From positions 62,001 through 126,000 of the forward strand of contig NZ_NBOF01000001.1 of the NCBI RefSeq assembly GCF_002104475.1: 64,000 bases of DNA. The letters run 5' to 3'. Position 1 is the first letter of the stretch. Each line of letters starts with the position of its first letter. The translations under genes were made by a program, and so were the position numbers. This DNA comes from Cognaticolwellia mytili. Lineage in GTDB: Bacteria > Pseudomonadota > Gammaproteobacteria > Enterobacterales > Alteromonadaceae. This document shows positions 8,132 through 16,627 of the stretch, one piece after another. The notes below the pieces were generated by a model. The model was not told the DNA's origin. It searched no databases and saw only the letters and a list, made by a program, of their open reading frames with translations.

Positions 8132-9352
8132 ATGAAACTTCCAAAAATTGGCCCCGCTTTTTTAGTGACTGCTGCGTTTATTGGTCCCGGTACGGTGATT
8201 ACCGCATCGATGGCTGGCGCTAATTATGGCCTATCTTTAGTTTGGGCACTGCTTTTTGCTATGTTCGCCACGTTAATTCTACAAGAAATGGCAGCAAGAT
8301 TAGGCATTGTTAGCCAACAAGGATTAGGCGAAAATATTCGCCAAGCGTTTACCCAACCTTTTGTTAAGTCAGTAGTTGTTTTCTTAGTGGTTAGCGCCAT
8401 TGTAGTTGGTAACGGTGCTTATCAAAGTGGCAATATATCGGGAGCAAGTTTAGGTTTAGTCGGCGTTACAGAACAACTAGGTTGGCAGGTTAACTTTTCC
8501 AATATTATTTTCCCTATTGTTATCGGTATCATCGCTTTTTTACTATTAATTACTGGTAGTTATAAAGTAATAGAGCGAGCGTTAGTGGTTTTAGTTGGCC
8601 TGATGAGTGTAGCTTTTGTGGTGACATTTTTTTTAAGTGACCCTCAGTGGCAGCAGTTAATGACTAGTTTTGTTGCTTTTAAATTGCCAACAGGAGCAAC
8701 ACTGACGGTCATCGCGTTAATTGGTACCACGGTTGTACCTTATAATTTATTTTTACACGCCTCAACGGCAAGTAAAAAATGGCATAGTGCAAAAGAGATA
8801 TCATCAGCAAGACAAGATTTATTTGTTTCTATTCCGTTGGGTGCTTTGATATCAGTAGCGATTCTTTCAACGGCGGCATCAGCTTTTTTTGGTCAGCAGT
8901 TGAGTTTACAAAGTGCCGCTGACTTAGCGCCTGCGCTACAGCCACTGTTTGGCGAGTCTGCTAGTATTTTTCTTGGTTTAGGGCTGTTTGCTGCTGGAAT
9001 ATCATCTGCAATAACAGCGCCTTTAGCGGCGGCCTTTGCTTTAAGCGGTATTTTAAACTTAGAAAAGAGCCTTAATGCCCTTGGCTTTAAAATGACTTGG
9101 ATGATGATACTAATTATTGGTGTTGTAGTTAGTAGTGCTGGCTTTAAGCCTGTTGCGGTTATTTGGTTTGCACAAGTGGCTAACGGCGTACTTTTACCTT
9201 TGATCAGTATTTTCTTATTGTGGATTATGAATACGCGTGTACTAGGCGAACATCGCAATAACTTATGGCAGAATATTGCAGCGATTGTAGTGATTTTTAT
9301 TACATTACTATTGAGTGGGCGTAGTCTGATGTCAGCATTTGGTTTATTGTGA
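8132..9352 (+). CDS. NRAMP-related divalent cation transporter
   Basis: A 406-residue polytopic membrane protein with about eleven hydrophobic helices and the overall SLC11/NRAMP layout. In canonical NRAMP proteins helix 1 carries DPGN and helix 6 carries MPHN, which ligate Mn2+ or Fe2+. Here helix 1 reads GPGT (residues 18-21) and helix 6 reads VPYN (202-205), so the metal-ligating Asp, one Asn, Met and His are replaced. It belongs to a distinct NRAMP-related clade whose substrate may not be a transition metal. A good AAGG ribosome site precedes the ATG. It is transcribed away from the marR-type gene. Fold assignment is firm; automatic labels of manganese transport should be treated with caution. 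Confidence 0.82.
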   Translation: MKLPKIGPAFLVTAAFIGPGTVITASMAGANYGLSLVWALLFAMFATLILQEMAARLGIVSQQGLGENIRQAFTQPFVKSVVVFLVVSAIVVGNGAYQSGNISGASLGLVGVTEQLGWQVNFSNIIFPIVIGIIAFLLLITGSYKVIERALVVLVGLMSVAFVVTFFLSDPQWQQLMTSFVAFKLPTGATLTVIALIGTTVVPYNLFLHASTASKKWHSAKEISSARQDLFVSIPLGALISVAILSTAASAFFGQQLSLQSAADLAPALQPLFGESASIFLGLGLFAAGISSAITAPLAAAFALSGILNLEKSLNALGFKMTWMMILIIGVVVSSAGFKPVAVIWFAQVANGVLLPLISIFLLWIMNTRVLGEHRNNLWQNIAAIVVIFITLLLSGRSLMSAFGLL

Positions 9353-9420
9353 ATACTTACTATCTGTTTATTCTTTACTCTACTTACTGTTTAGTTTAGT
9401 CACTTATAAATTTTTCAATG

Positions 9421-9464
9421 AAAAAGCGTAATGCCAAACACCATTATATGGCATTATGCTTTTA
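9421..9464. terminator. bidirectional terminator
   Basis: A 15-bp stem with one G-T pair (AAAAGCGTAATGCCA against TGGCATTATGCTTTT) lies between two convergent genes. A/T runs on both sides make it a terminator for both the NRAMP-like gene and the DUF1707 gene. Confidence 0.8.
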
Positions 9465-9495
9465 TGTGAGTTTTAAGACTATAAAGTTTAGCTAT

Positions 9496-10146
9496 TTATT
9501 TTTCGACATCGAAAGCTGACTTCAAATTATTAGCGAAAGCAATAAACTTTTCTTTAATCGTTCTTTTAATCGCAACACTCAATGAACCCAATACAACTTT
9601 ACCTTCAATGGTAATAATTGGCGCTTGTCTGTTTGCCATAGAAGGGGCCTTATTTTCAATACTACTGATGATGCCATAGGTTTTACATACGACATTGACG
9701 TTTTCAGGCACGTAAATTTTACTACTACCGAGAATGCAGTTAATTTTAATTGTTACATTTTGTTGTTGAAAAATTGCATCGGTAAAGTCGAGGGTCGATT
9801 CTGCTGAAATATTCTGTAAGGTAATAACTTTCGGCACATACCACTGGCCACTGCGTTCAATGCTACCTAGAATACTTTTTAAATGTAAAACGTCATCACT
9901 ACTATTTGTTGAATAGCTAGGAGTAAATTGATGTTCTTTTTTATCAGTGTAATTACTATCAGCTTTTAGCGTTAAATCTTCGACGAGATCGACAATTTCT
10001 TGGTGAGACTCACTATTCATTGCTTGGTCTAATCGACGCTCAAATGCCTCTGATGAAATAATACCATGGCTGTAGTTATGTATTAATTGGTCAATTGTTT
10101 CTTCACGTACCTGCTCTATTGGGCGATCTTCAAGAATTACTGGCAT
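9496..10146 (-). CDS. DUF1707 / LiaF-like C-terminal domain protein
   Basis: A soluble protein of about 216 residues. The N-terminal part (about 5-60) resembles the DUF1707/SHOCT-like helical module, with YSHGIISSEAFERRLDQAM. The C-terminal part (about 90-190) is the beta-rich domain shared with cell-wall-stress proteins such as LiaF, with repeated glycine-bearing turns LKSILGS, INCILGSSK and KVVLGSL. No signal peptide or membrane helix is seen. In Firmicutes LiaF modulates an envelope-stress kinase; in proteobacteria the role of such proteins is unclear. The second ATG (10146) is preferred because GGAG is 8 bases upstream; the alternative ATG at 10152 sits too close to that site. It converges on the NRAMP-like gene. 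Confidence 0.7.
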   Translation of the reverse strand: MPVILEDRPIEQVREETIDQLIHNYSHGIISSEAFERRLDQAMNSESHQEIVDLVEDLTLKADSNYTDKKEHQFTPSYSTNSSDDVLHLKSILGSIERSGQWYVPKVITLQNISAESTLDFTDAIFQQQNVTIKINCILGSSKIYVPENVNVVCKTYGIISSIENKAPSMANRQAPIITIEGKVVLGSLSVAIKRTIKEKFIAFANNLKSAFDVEK

Positions 10147-10500
10147 ACTCATCTCTCCGTAGATTCTGTTTTAATTACTTCGTTAAAACACTTATGTGAT
10201 GAACAGAAGCAAAGATAGGGCCAAAACTTAAAACATATAAAATTCAGTTGCTTATATTTTATTTGCTTTTTTATTTGTGCTTTTTAATGTAAAACTTACT
10301 ACTAATTGGTGAAAAAAGCATAATGAATAAAATTAAAATTATAACTTTACTATATTCACTACTATTAGTGGTAATTTGAGTGACGGTAATATTGATTTTT
10401 ACATGACGAGTATTAATATTTCCCGCTGGAGTACTTATTAAAAAGCCCTTAGGCTTGATACTTAAGGGCTTTATTTATTACTTGCTAATATTTTTGAACT
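10147..10500. other. intergenic region, no gene seen
   Basis: About 350 AT-rich bases between two minus-strand genes. The right end holds the terminator of the M2 peptidase gene; the left end must hold the promoter of the DUF1707 gene. No convincing small open frame or structured RNA was found. Confidence 0.6.
10442..10472 (-). terminator. terminator of the M2 peptidase gene
   Basis: A perfect 10-bp stem (AAAGCCCTTA / TAAGGGCTTT) about 30 bases past the peptidase stop, followed on the minus strand by a T-rich tail. Confidence 0.8.
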
Positions 10501-12345
10501 CTAAAAGCCGCACTGTTTACCCTGGTTTTTCTCTTTTAACCAAGTGTGTAAAGGTGCGAAGTAATCGGTAATTGCGGTTGCATTCATTTGCTCGCTACCA
10601 GTCAATACCTTATACGCTTCTTGCCATGGTTTACTAGAACCCATCTCAAGCACTGTATTTAACGCTTTACCTGCATCTTTATTGTTATAGATAGAACAGC
10701 GATGGATTGGATCGGTGTTACCTGATATTTCACATAGAGCTTTATGAAATTCAAACTGCTGGATGTGAGCTAAGAAGTAACGAGAATAAGGTACACCACC
10801 TGGTACGTGGTACTTGGCACCTGGATCAAATGCATCGGAATCACGGTCAATAGGAGCTGCTACTCCTTGATATTTTTCACGTAATTCCCACCAAGCAGTG
10901 TTGTAATTTTCAGGTGTAACTTCACCTGAATATACCTTCCAACGCCATTGGTCAACCATTAAACCAAATGGAATAAAGGCTATTTTTTCTAATGCCATTT
11001 TCATCAATAAACCAATATCTTTTGATTCATCTGGAATAGTGTCAATTAAGCCAATTTCTTTTAAGTATTTTGGTGTCACTGAAAGAGCAATGGTGTCACC
11101 AATGGCTTCATGGAAGCCATCATTGGCGCTGTTTTGATAATATACTGGCTGATTTTGGTAAGCACGTTGATAAAAATTGTGCCCTAATTCGTGATGAATA
11201 ACAGAAAATTCTTCACCTGTTTTTTGGATACACATTTTAATACGAATATCATCTTTAGCATCTAGATCCCAAGCTGACGCATGACAAACTACATCACGAT
11301 CCGCTGGTTTGGTGAATAATGAACGCTGCCAGAAAGTTTCAGGCAATGCATCAAAACCAAGTGAGGTGAAGAAAGTTTCTGCGCCTTTAACCATTTTGAT
11401 TTCGTCATAGTTATTTGCAGCAAGCTGCTCAGTAACATCATAGCCTGGATCTGCATTTTCAGGTGCAACTAAGTCATAAATGTTACCCCATGACTGCGCC
11501 CACATATTACCTAGTAAATGTGCTGGAATAGGCTGGTCTTGTGGTACTTTATCTTCGCCGTAAGTTTCACCTAGTTCAGAACGCACGTAACAATGTAAGT
11601 CATCATATAGTGGCTTTACTTGTCCCCATAAGCGGTCAAGTTCTTTAGCAAACTCATCAGCAGGCATATCGTAATTTGAACGCCACATTGCGCCTAGATC
11701 TTTGTAACCTAAACCTTGAGCACCCTCGTTACCAAGCTCTGCTTGACGAATATACAATGGTTTCATGTCTGGACTGATTGTTCTCCAACCTTGCCACATT
11801 TCTAATAACTCATTGTAGTCACGAGAGCTTGCCATTTTGGCTGTCATTTGACCGAGGCTTAAAGTTTCACCTGCTTTTGTAGTGTAAGAGCCTTTACCGT
11901 ACATGCTACCTAGTTCAGCACCTATCTTTGCTAATTCAGCTGATTTTACTGAGTCTTGTGGGGCTGGCATTACTAAACTTTGTTTCAAAATATTTAGCTT
12001 GCGGCGTTGATCTGCGCTGACTTCAACGTGATCAAATTTTGCAGCAGCCATCGCAAAACGAACACCCGCTTCTGTTGATTTTTGATCGGCAGCAGCAGCT
12101 AGCGAAGAAGTATCTTCAGTAATGAAGTTGGAATTAATCCAAGCGGCACGACTGCCTTCAAGGTTCAACTGTACGAGTTCTTTTTCTGTACTTGCTAAAA
12201 ACTTTTCAGCATCTTTTGCCGTAAGCACTTGGCTTACGCTTTTTACTGCTGCAGTTTCTGTTGCAACTTTGCTATCACCATTACAAGCAGCCAAGCTTGC
12301 AGCAACTAAAATAGCTGCAGTGGTTAGTTTAAATGTTGGTTTCAT
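10501..12345 (-). CDS. M2 family peptidyl-dipeptidase lipoprotein (ACE-like)
   Basis: A 614-residue zinc metallopeptidase of family M2, the angiotensin-converting-enzyme family, which removes C-terminal dipeptides. The active site is explicit: HELGH at residues 385-389 (two zinc His and the catalytic Glu) and HEAIGD with the third zinc ligand at Glu413. Family features KYHVPGGVPYSRYFLAHI also appear near the C-terminus. The N-terminus is a lipoprotein signal with lipobox LAAC at Cys21; Asn at +2 gives no inner-membrane retention signal, so an outer-membrane anchor facing the periplasm is expected. The likely role is degradation of peptides imported through the outer membrane. It is monocistronic, with a strong terminator behind and the small-RNA array upstream on the same strand. 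Confidence 0.93.
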   Translation of the reverse strand: MKPTFKLTTAAILVAASLAACNGDSKVATETAAVKSVSQVLTAKDAEKFLASTEKELVQLNLEGSRAAWINSNFITEDTSSLAAAADQKSTEAGVRFAMAAAKFDHVEVSADQRRKLNILKQSLVMPAPQDSVKSAELAKIGAELGSMYGKGSYTTKAGETLSLGQMTAKMASSRDYNELLEMWQGWRTISPDMKPLYIRQAELGNEGAQGLGYKDLGAMWRSNYDMPADEFAKELDRLWGQVKPLYDDLHCYVRSELGETYGEDKVPQDQPIPAHLLGNMWAQSWGNIYDLVAPENADPGYDVTEQLAANNYDEIKMVKGAETFFTSLGFDALPETFWQRSLFTKPADRDVVCHASAWDLDAKDDIRIKMCIQKTGEEFSVIHHELGHNFYQRAYQNQPVYYQNSANDGFHEAIGDTIALSVTPKYLKEIGLIDTIPDESKDIGLLMKMALEKIAFIPFGLMVDQWRWKVYSGEVTPENYNTAWWELREKYQGVAAPIDRDSDAFDPGAKYHVPGGVPYSRYFLAHIQQFEFHKALCEISGNTDPIHRCSIYNNKDAGKALNTVLEMGSSKPWQEAYKVLTGSEQMNATAITDYFAPLHTWLKEKNQGKQCGF

Positions 12346-12492
12346 AATTATCCGTTATTTTTTGTTAGCGCTTAGGCAGCGCGTTAGTTAACGTAAGAAT
12401 AAGCTCGTGGCTATAGTAGAATGAGATTGAATGGTTAGCAATAGTATTGCATTTTATCGTACTAAATTTGGTAGACTTGATAAATTTTGTAT

Positions 12493-12576
12493 AAAAAAAA
12501 GCTCAGCGAAAGAGGGCTGAGCTGCTATATAAAATATACTAGGGAAAGTATGAAATCTGCTTTTCAAACGAAAAGC
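12493..12576 (-). ncRNA. putative small RNA, copy A of the tandem array
   Basis: Read on the minus strand: TATTAT at 12583-12588 as a -10 element, then about 84 nt ending in a perfect 8-bp terminator stem (AGCTCAGC at 12500-12507 against GCTGAGCT at 12516-12523) followed by eight T. Near the 5' end an 8-bp stem (TGCTTTTC/GAAAAGCA) closes a 4-base loop. The unpaired middle carries CTTTCCCTAGTATA, shared with copies B and C. This is the most diverged copy. The transcript start is estimated, not observed. Confidence 0.6.
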
Positions 12577-12665
12577 AAAATAATAATATCGGTAATTGCT
12601 GTTTTTAACTGTGACCTTCCTGTAACAGTTTGTAATCAACTAGCGTAACAAGTGAATTTTTGAAC

Positions 12666-12753
12666 AAAAAAAAGCTCAACCAATAAGTTGAGCTAAAAAT
12701 ACACTAGGGAGAGTAAAATAAAATCACTATTCAAACGTTTGGGTTTAAAAGTT
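12666..12753 (-). ncRNA. putative small RNA, copy B of the tandem array
   Basis: Minus strand: TATTAT at 12760-12765, then about 88 nt ending in the terminator stem AGCTCAAC (12673-12680) against GTTGAGCT (12687-12694) and eight T. It carries the conserved unpaired core ACTCTCCCTAGTGTA and the palindrome CAAACGTTTG. The upstream block containing ACAGTAAAAAACACAC is shared with copy C, so promoter and transcript were duplicated together. Ends are estimates. Confidence 0.62.
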
Positions 12754-12874
12754 GAAATAATAATATAGGTTAAGTGTGTTTTTTACTGTGTTAATTAGGT
12801 AAAAGTTTGTAAAGAGCCCCGCTAATTTAAAATGTTGGGTATGAAATCAAATTGGTGAAAGAAGAATTTTAGAG

Positions 12875-12962
12875 AAAAAAAAGCTCAACCAATAAGTTGA
12901 GCTAAAAGTATACTAGGGAGAGTAAACAAAATCACTATTCAAACGTTTGGGGTTTAAAAGCT
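12875..12962 (-). ncRNA. putative small RNA, copy C of the tandem array
   Basis: Minus strand: TATTAT at 12969-12974, then about 88 nt ending in the same terminator stem as copy B (12882-12889 against 12896-12903) and eight T. The core is ACTCTCCCTAGTATA and the palindrome CAAACGTTTG is kept. Nearly identical to copy B over the whole unit, including upstream sequence. Its promoter lies close to the divergent promoter of the PsrA-like gene. Confidence 0.62.
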
Positions 12963-13023
12963 AAGATAATAATATCGACTAAGTGTGTTTTTTACTGTGT
13001 TAATTAAGTAAAAAATTGTAATG

Positions 13024-13070
13024 TATAATTCTCATAACAGATGGTTGCGTTATTTTAAACGCTTGTTTAA
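13024..13070 (+). promoter_or_regulatory. promoter and PsrA-type operator of the TetR gene
   Basis: TATAAT at 13024-13029 preceded by TG is an extended -10. About 25 bases downstream, TTAAAC-GCTT-GTTTAA (13055-13070) is a perfect 6-bp dyad that fits the published PsrA half-site pattern AAAC-N4-GTTT. A repressor bound here would block its own transcription, as PsrA does in Pseudomonas. Confidence 0.6.
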
Positions 13071-13119
13071 ACTGACTGTATTAATTTCATAAACATTCGA
13101 TATATGGCGCTATAGACCT

Positions 13120-13746
13120 ATGAGCACAAAGAACAAAATATTAGATGCCGCAGAGAACCTGTTTGCTGATAAAGGTTTTAATGGAACCTCTCTACGTGAA
13201 ATCACTAGTCAAGCGGAAGTAAACCTAGCTGCGGTAAATTACCACTTTGGCTCGAAAAAAGAATTAATTAAAGCCGTAATGTCGCGCTACATGAATGAGT
13301 TATCGCCTCGCCTAGAGAGTGCCTTAATAGATGTTTGCCGTAATGATGAACTTAGTTTAGTCGATGTTTTTTCTGCTTTTATTGAGCCACTGTTATCGCT
13401 AAATGATTTTAAAGATAACGGAACCAGTAACTTTCTGCAATTATTGGGGCGAGGTTACACTGATAGCCAAGGTTTCTTGCGTTGGTTTTTAACCACGCAA
13501 TATCCGGGTGTTATTGATAACTTTGTGCTAGCTGTTCAAAAAGCTTACCCGGAATTAGGTGCAGAAGAAATGTTCTGGCGTCTGCATTTTACTATGGGAA
13601 CTGTGGTATTTACGATGTCTTCAAGTGATGCCTTAATTGATATTGCCAAAAGTGATTTTGAACGCAGCTTACAAATATCAGATGTTATACGTAATGTTAT
13701 TCCATATGTCGCCGCTGGTGTTGGCGCTCCTATGCCGCAACTTTAA
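13120..13746 (+). CDS. psrA: TetR family regulator, PsrA-like
   Basis: A 208-residue TetR-type repressor. The N-terminal helix-turn-helix (about 1-50) contains ILDAAENLFADKGF and VNLAAVNYHFGSKKELI, closely matching PsrA of Pseudomonas and Shewanella. The C-terminal ligand domain (about 80-200) is of the same subfamily. PsrA senses long-chain fatty acids or acyl-CoA and controls beta-oxidation genes. A perfect AAAC-N4-GTTT dyad lies about 50 bases upstream of the start, consistent with autorepression. It lies upstream of nagZ on the same strand. FadR is encoded 6 kb away, so this organism appears to use both fatty-acid regulators. The TetR assignment is firm; the PsrA identity is likely. Confidence 0.78.
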   Translation: MSTKNKILDAAENLFADKGFNGTSLREITSQAEVNLAAVNYHFGSKKELIKAVMSRYMNELSPRLESALIDVCRNDELSLVDVFSAFIEPLLSLNDFKDNGTSNFLQLLGRGYTDSQGFLRWFLTTQYPGVIDNFVLAVQKAYPELGAEEMFWRLHFTMGTVVFTMSSSDALIDIAKSDFERSLQISDVIRNVIPYVAAGVGAPMPQL

Positions 13747-13935
13747 TAGGTGTTAATGCTGGCAGACGTAACCTTGTGGCATAACACTTTGAGATCAAGA
13801 TCACCAACAACATAAAGCTTGTGGCGGCTGAACGTGTAGATTGTTAAAATTATTAGCATTTAATTAGTTACCGGCCTTTGTTTGTTAAGTCTAATTCGGT
13901 AGAGTAGCAGCATCTTAAATTATTGAAGTGCTGCT

Positions 13936-14955
13936 ATGGGCCCGGTTATGATTGATGTGCAAGGCACATCACTTTCACAAGAAGATAAAGAAATCCTCCA
14001 ACATCCATTGGTCGGAGGTTTAATTTTCTTTACTCGCAACTACCATTCACCGGAACAAATCACCGAGTTAAGTACTCAAATTCGCAGCACAGCGCGAAAA
14101 CCATTGTTAATAGCAGTAGACCATGAAGGTGGCCGTGTGCAGCGTTTTCGTGACAGATTTTCACTGATCCCTGCTATGGGTAACCTTTGGCAAATGGCAA
14201 AGCAAAATTTATCGCTTGCAAAGTCACTAGCGAAACAAAGTGGGATTCTAATGGCACTTGAAGTACAAGCGGTTGGTATTGATATTAGCTTTGCGCCAGT
14301 ACTCGATATTAATAACATCAGTGATGTCATTGGTGATCGAAGCTTTCACCGTGAAGTTGACTACGTTACAGAGCTAGCTGAAGCGTTTATCAGTGGTTTA
14401 CATTTAGTGGGCATGAAAGCAACAGGTAAACATTTTCCTGGCCATGGCAGCGTAAAAGCTGATTCTCATATTGATTTACCGATAGATATTCGCTCTAAAG
14501 CCGATATATTTCAGCAAGACCTTATGCCGTTTAAGCAACTGATTGCTAAAGGAAAGGTTGACGCGTTAATGCCGGCGCATGTGATATTTCCAGAAGTTGA
14601 TAGCCAAGCTGTTGGATTTTCTCGCTATTGGCTGCAAAATATTCTTCGCGAACAACTAGGCTTTAACGGTGTTATTTTCAGTGATGATTTATCAATGGAA
14701 GGGGCGGCGAGTGTTGGTGGCTATATTGAGCGTGCAGAAGCTGCGCAAAGTGCTGGCTGCGATATGTTGTTACTTTGTAATAATCGTCAAGGCTGTGTTG
14801 AAGTTTTAGATGGCGCAAATATATCTACCAATGTGCAAAGTAGTGAAAGGCTTGCTAAATTGCTAAAAAATCCACATCAAAGTAATGATTTTTCAACACT
14901 TGCTAGCAATCAAAAGTGGCAAGAAGCAAGCGAACTTATTAATCGTTATCGATAA
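13936..14955 (+). CDS. nagZ: beta-N-acetylhexosaminidase NagZ
   Basis: A 339-residue cytoplasmic GH3 glycosidase that removes N-acetylglucosamine from 1,6-anhydro-muropeptides in peptidoglycan recycling. The N-terminus MGPVMIDVQGTSL matches NagZ exactly in style. The substrate and acid/base loop KHFPGHGSVKADSH begins at Lys165, with the His of the flexible loop following. The catalytic nucleophile lies in FSDDLSMEGA, Asp250. Length is normal for the family. In beta-lactamase-inducible species NagZ products act on AmpR; nothing in the window shows that link. It is preceded by the PsrA-like gene with a 189-base gap and followed by the SLC13 carrier gene after 70 bases. Confidence 0.95.
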   Translation: MGPVMIDVQGTSLSQEDKEILQHPLVGGLIFFTRNYHSPEQITELSTQIRSTARKPLLIAVDHEGGRVQRFRDRFSLIPAMGNLWQMAKQNLSLAKSLAKQSGILMALEVQAVGIDISFAPVLDINNISDVIGDRSFHREVDYVTELAEAFISGLHLVGMKATGKHFPGHGSVKADSHIDLPIDIRSKADIFQQDLMPFKQLIAKGKVDALMPAHVIFPEVDSQAVGFSRYWLQNILREQLGFNGVIFSDDLSMEGAASVGGYIERAEAAQSAGCDMLLLCNNRQGCVEVLDGANISTNVQSSERLAKLLKNPHQSNDFSTLASNQKWQEASELINRYR

Positions 14956-15025
14956 GTTTTAAATAAAAAACGTTCAAATAAAATATAAAAAGAAAAAACA
15001 TAAGAATAAAAAACCGGACGAAATT

Positions 15026-16402
15026 ATGAAATTGACTAAACAATTGTTTATACCGCTGGCACCTGCTTTGGCGGTTATTTTTTATTTTTTTTTACAAGCA
15101 ATAGGCCTAGAAAACAAAGCATCTATTGCTGCGGCTATCACCTTACTAACCGTTATTTGGTGGGTAACTGAAGCTATTCCAATTCCGGCAACCTCGTTAG
15201 TTCCTTTTGCATTATTGCCGATGTTTAATGTTGTAGACCATAAAACCGTAGCTTCTGCGTTAGGCAGCCATGTTATTTTATTGCTGATGGGCGCTTTTAT
15301 GCTATCTAAAGCCATTGAAAAAAGTGGTGCACATGAACGGTTAGCAGTGTACATGGTTAAAGTCGTCGGTGTTACTAGCGGCAGGCGTATGGTGATGGGC
15401 TTTATGTTGGCAAGTGCATTTTTGAGCATGTGGATATCTAACACTGCAACGACCTTGATTATGTTACCTATTGCCTTGGCAATTCTAAAACACATTGATA
15501 ATCAAAACCTAAAGGTTGCTTTAATTTTAGGTATTGCTTATGCCGCTAGCGTTGGTGGTGTTGGTACGCCGATAGGTACTCCGCCTAACGTTATTTTTAT
15601 GGGAATATATGAAGAACAGACAGGTGTAGAGTTTGGCTTTTTGGAATGGATGAAAATTGGTGTTCCTGTTGTTGTCTTAGCGATACCTCTTATCGCATTT
15701 TGGTTAACCAGAAAGGTAAAACTCGAGCATGAAGTACACTTACCGACATTAGGTCCTTGGCGTAAGGAAGAAAAGCGAACCTTATGGGTTTTTGGCTTAA
15801 CGGCTTTGGCCTGGATCACGCGCAAAGAACCCTTTGGCGGCTGGAGTGGCGCGTTAGATATTAATATTGCAGGTGATAGCACTGTAGCATTGTTTGCGGT
15901 AATTTTAATGTTCATCGTGCCTAACGGCAAAGGCTCTCGCTTATTAGATTGGGATAGTGCTAAAACTATTCCGTGGGGCATGTTACTACTCTTTGCTGGT
16001 GGTATCGCCTTAGCCAAAGGCTTCGTTGCTTCAGGGTTAAGTGGTTTACTAGGTGAGTGGCTAGCATCGTTCTCTAATTTACCAGTTATCATCATGTTGA
16101 TTACTATTTGTTTAGTGGTGACTTACCTCACTGAAATCACCAGTAATACGGCAACAGCAACTTTATTAATGCCTATTTTAGCTGCAGCAGCCATTGCATC
16201 AGGTTATGATCCTAAAGTGCTAATGGTACCAGCGGCAATATGCGCGAGCTGTGCCTTTATGTTACCGGTAGCAACAGCGCCAAATGCTATTGCTTATGGT
16301 ACTGGCGAAATAGAAATTAAAGATATGGTCAGAGAAGGAGCACTATTGAGTTTTATTGTTGCTTGCTTAGTCGGTATTGTCTGTTACTTGCTGTTGATAT
16401 AA
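15026..16402 (+). CDS. SLC13/DASS sodium-coupled anion symporter
   Basis: A 458-residue inner-membrane carrier of the divalent anion:Na+ symporter family. The two diagnostic SNT motifs are present: SNTATTLIMLPIA in the first half and TSNTATATLLMPIL in the second. Glycine-rich hairpin sequences (GVGTPIGTPPNVIF) also match the VcINDY structural family. About eleven to twelve helices fill the protein. Family members import succinate, malate, citrate or sulfate using Na+; a C4-dicarboxylate is the commonest substrate, but this cannot be confirmed by eye. It lies downstream of nagZ on the same strand and is closed by a strong terminator. Na+ coupling suits a marine organism and matches the nearby nhaB. 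Confidence 0.88.
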   Translation: MKLTKQLFIPLAPALAVIFYFFLQAIGLENKASIAAAITLLTVIWWVTEAIPIPATSLVPFALLPMFNVVDHKTVASALGSHVILLLMGAFMLSKAIEKSGAHERLAVYMVKVVGVTSGRRMVMGFMLASAFLSMWISNTATTLIMLPIALAILKHIDNQNLKVALILGIAYAASVGGVGTPIGTPPNVIFMGIYEEQTGVEFGFLEWMKIGVPVVVLAIPLIAFWLTRKVKLEHEVHLPTLGPWRKEEKRTLWVFGLTALAWITRKEPFGGWSGALDINIAGDSTVALFAVILMFIVPNGKGSRLLDWDSAKTIPWGMLLLFAGGIALAKGFVASGLSGLLGEWLASFSNLPVIIMLITICLVVTYLTEITSNTATATLLMPILAAAAIASGYDPKVLMVPAAICASCAFMLPVATAPNAIAYGTGEIEIKDMVREGALLSFIVACLVGIVCYLLLI

Positions 16403-16460
16403 TAACGACTCAAGTTTAGCGCAATATAGGTTAAAATCATAAGTTAGAAAGCCTCTTTAT

Positions 16461-16485
16461 AGCAGCACATTGTGCTGCTTTTTTA
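16461..16485 (+). terminator. terminator after the SLC13 gene
   Basis: An 8-bp GC-rich stem (AGCAGCAC / GTGCTGCT) with a 3-base loop and six T, about 60 bases past the symporter stop. Confidence 0.88.
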
Positions 16486-16532
16486 TATGTTGCTTATTAT
16501 GTAGGTTCGAAAAAACACTTTTTAAGCACAAA

Positions 16533-16570
16533 AAAATAAGTAAACCAATATTATTGATTTACTTATTTTA
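16533..16570 (-). terminator. terminator after dsbB
   Basis: A perfect 12-bp AT-rich stem (AAAATAAGTAAA / TTTACTTATTTT), with T residues following on the minus strand. It lies about 60 bases beyond the dsbB stop. Confidence 0.6.
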
Positions 16571-16627
16571 TGTTAACTATTTAACTATCGTACTGCTAAA
16601 TGGCTGAGTTTTAGTTATTAATGTTTA

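Larger units (their letters stand above)
12346..13119. other. 774-base intergenic region with a triplicated element
   Basis: No protein-coding gene is supported here. The region holds the peptidase promoter (left end), three imperfect tandem copies of a minus-strand small-RNA-like unit (hairpins at 12500, 12673 and 12882; spacings 173 and 209 bases), and the promoter and operator of the PsrA-like gene (right end). Confidence 0.75.

Noticed and set aside
8893-9258. 121-codon minus-strand frame inside the NRAMP-like gene
   Set aside because: A shadow of the carrier coding sequence: low-complexity basic protein and no ribosome site.
12454-12639. 61-codon minus-strand frame across small-RNA copy A
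   Set aside because: The frame runs through the terminator hairpin and promoter of the repeat unit and is not preserved in copies B and C.
12720-12760. PsrA operator inside the small-RNA repeats (CAAACGTTTG)
   Set aside because: The known pattern needs 2-4 bases between AAAC and GTTT; here there are none, so it is only a short palindrome.
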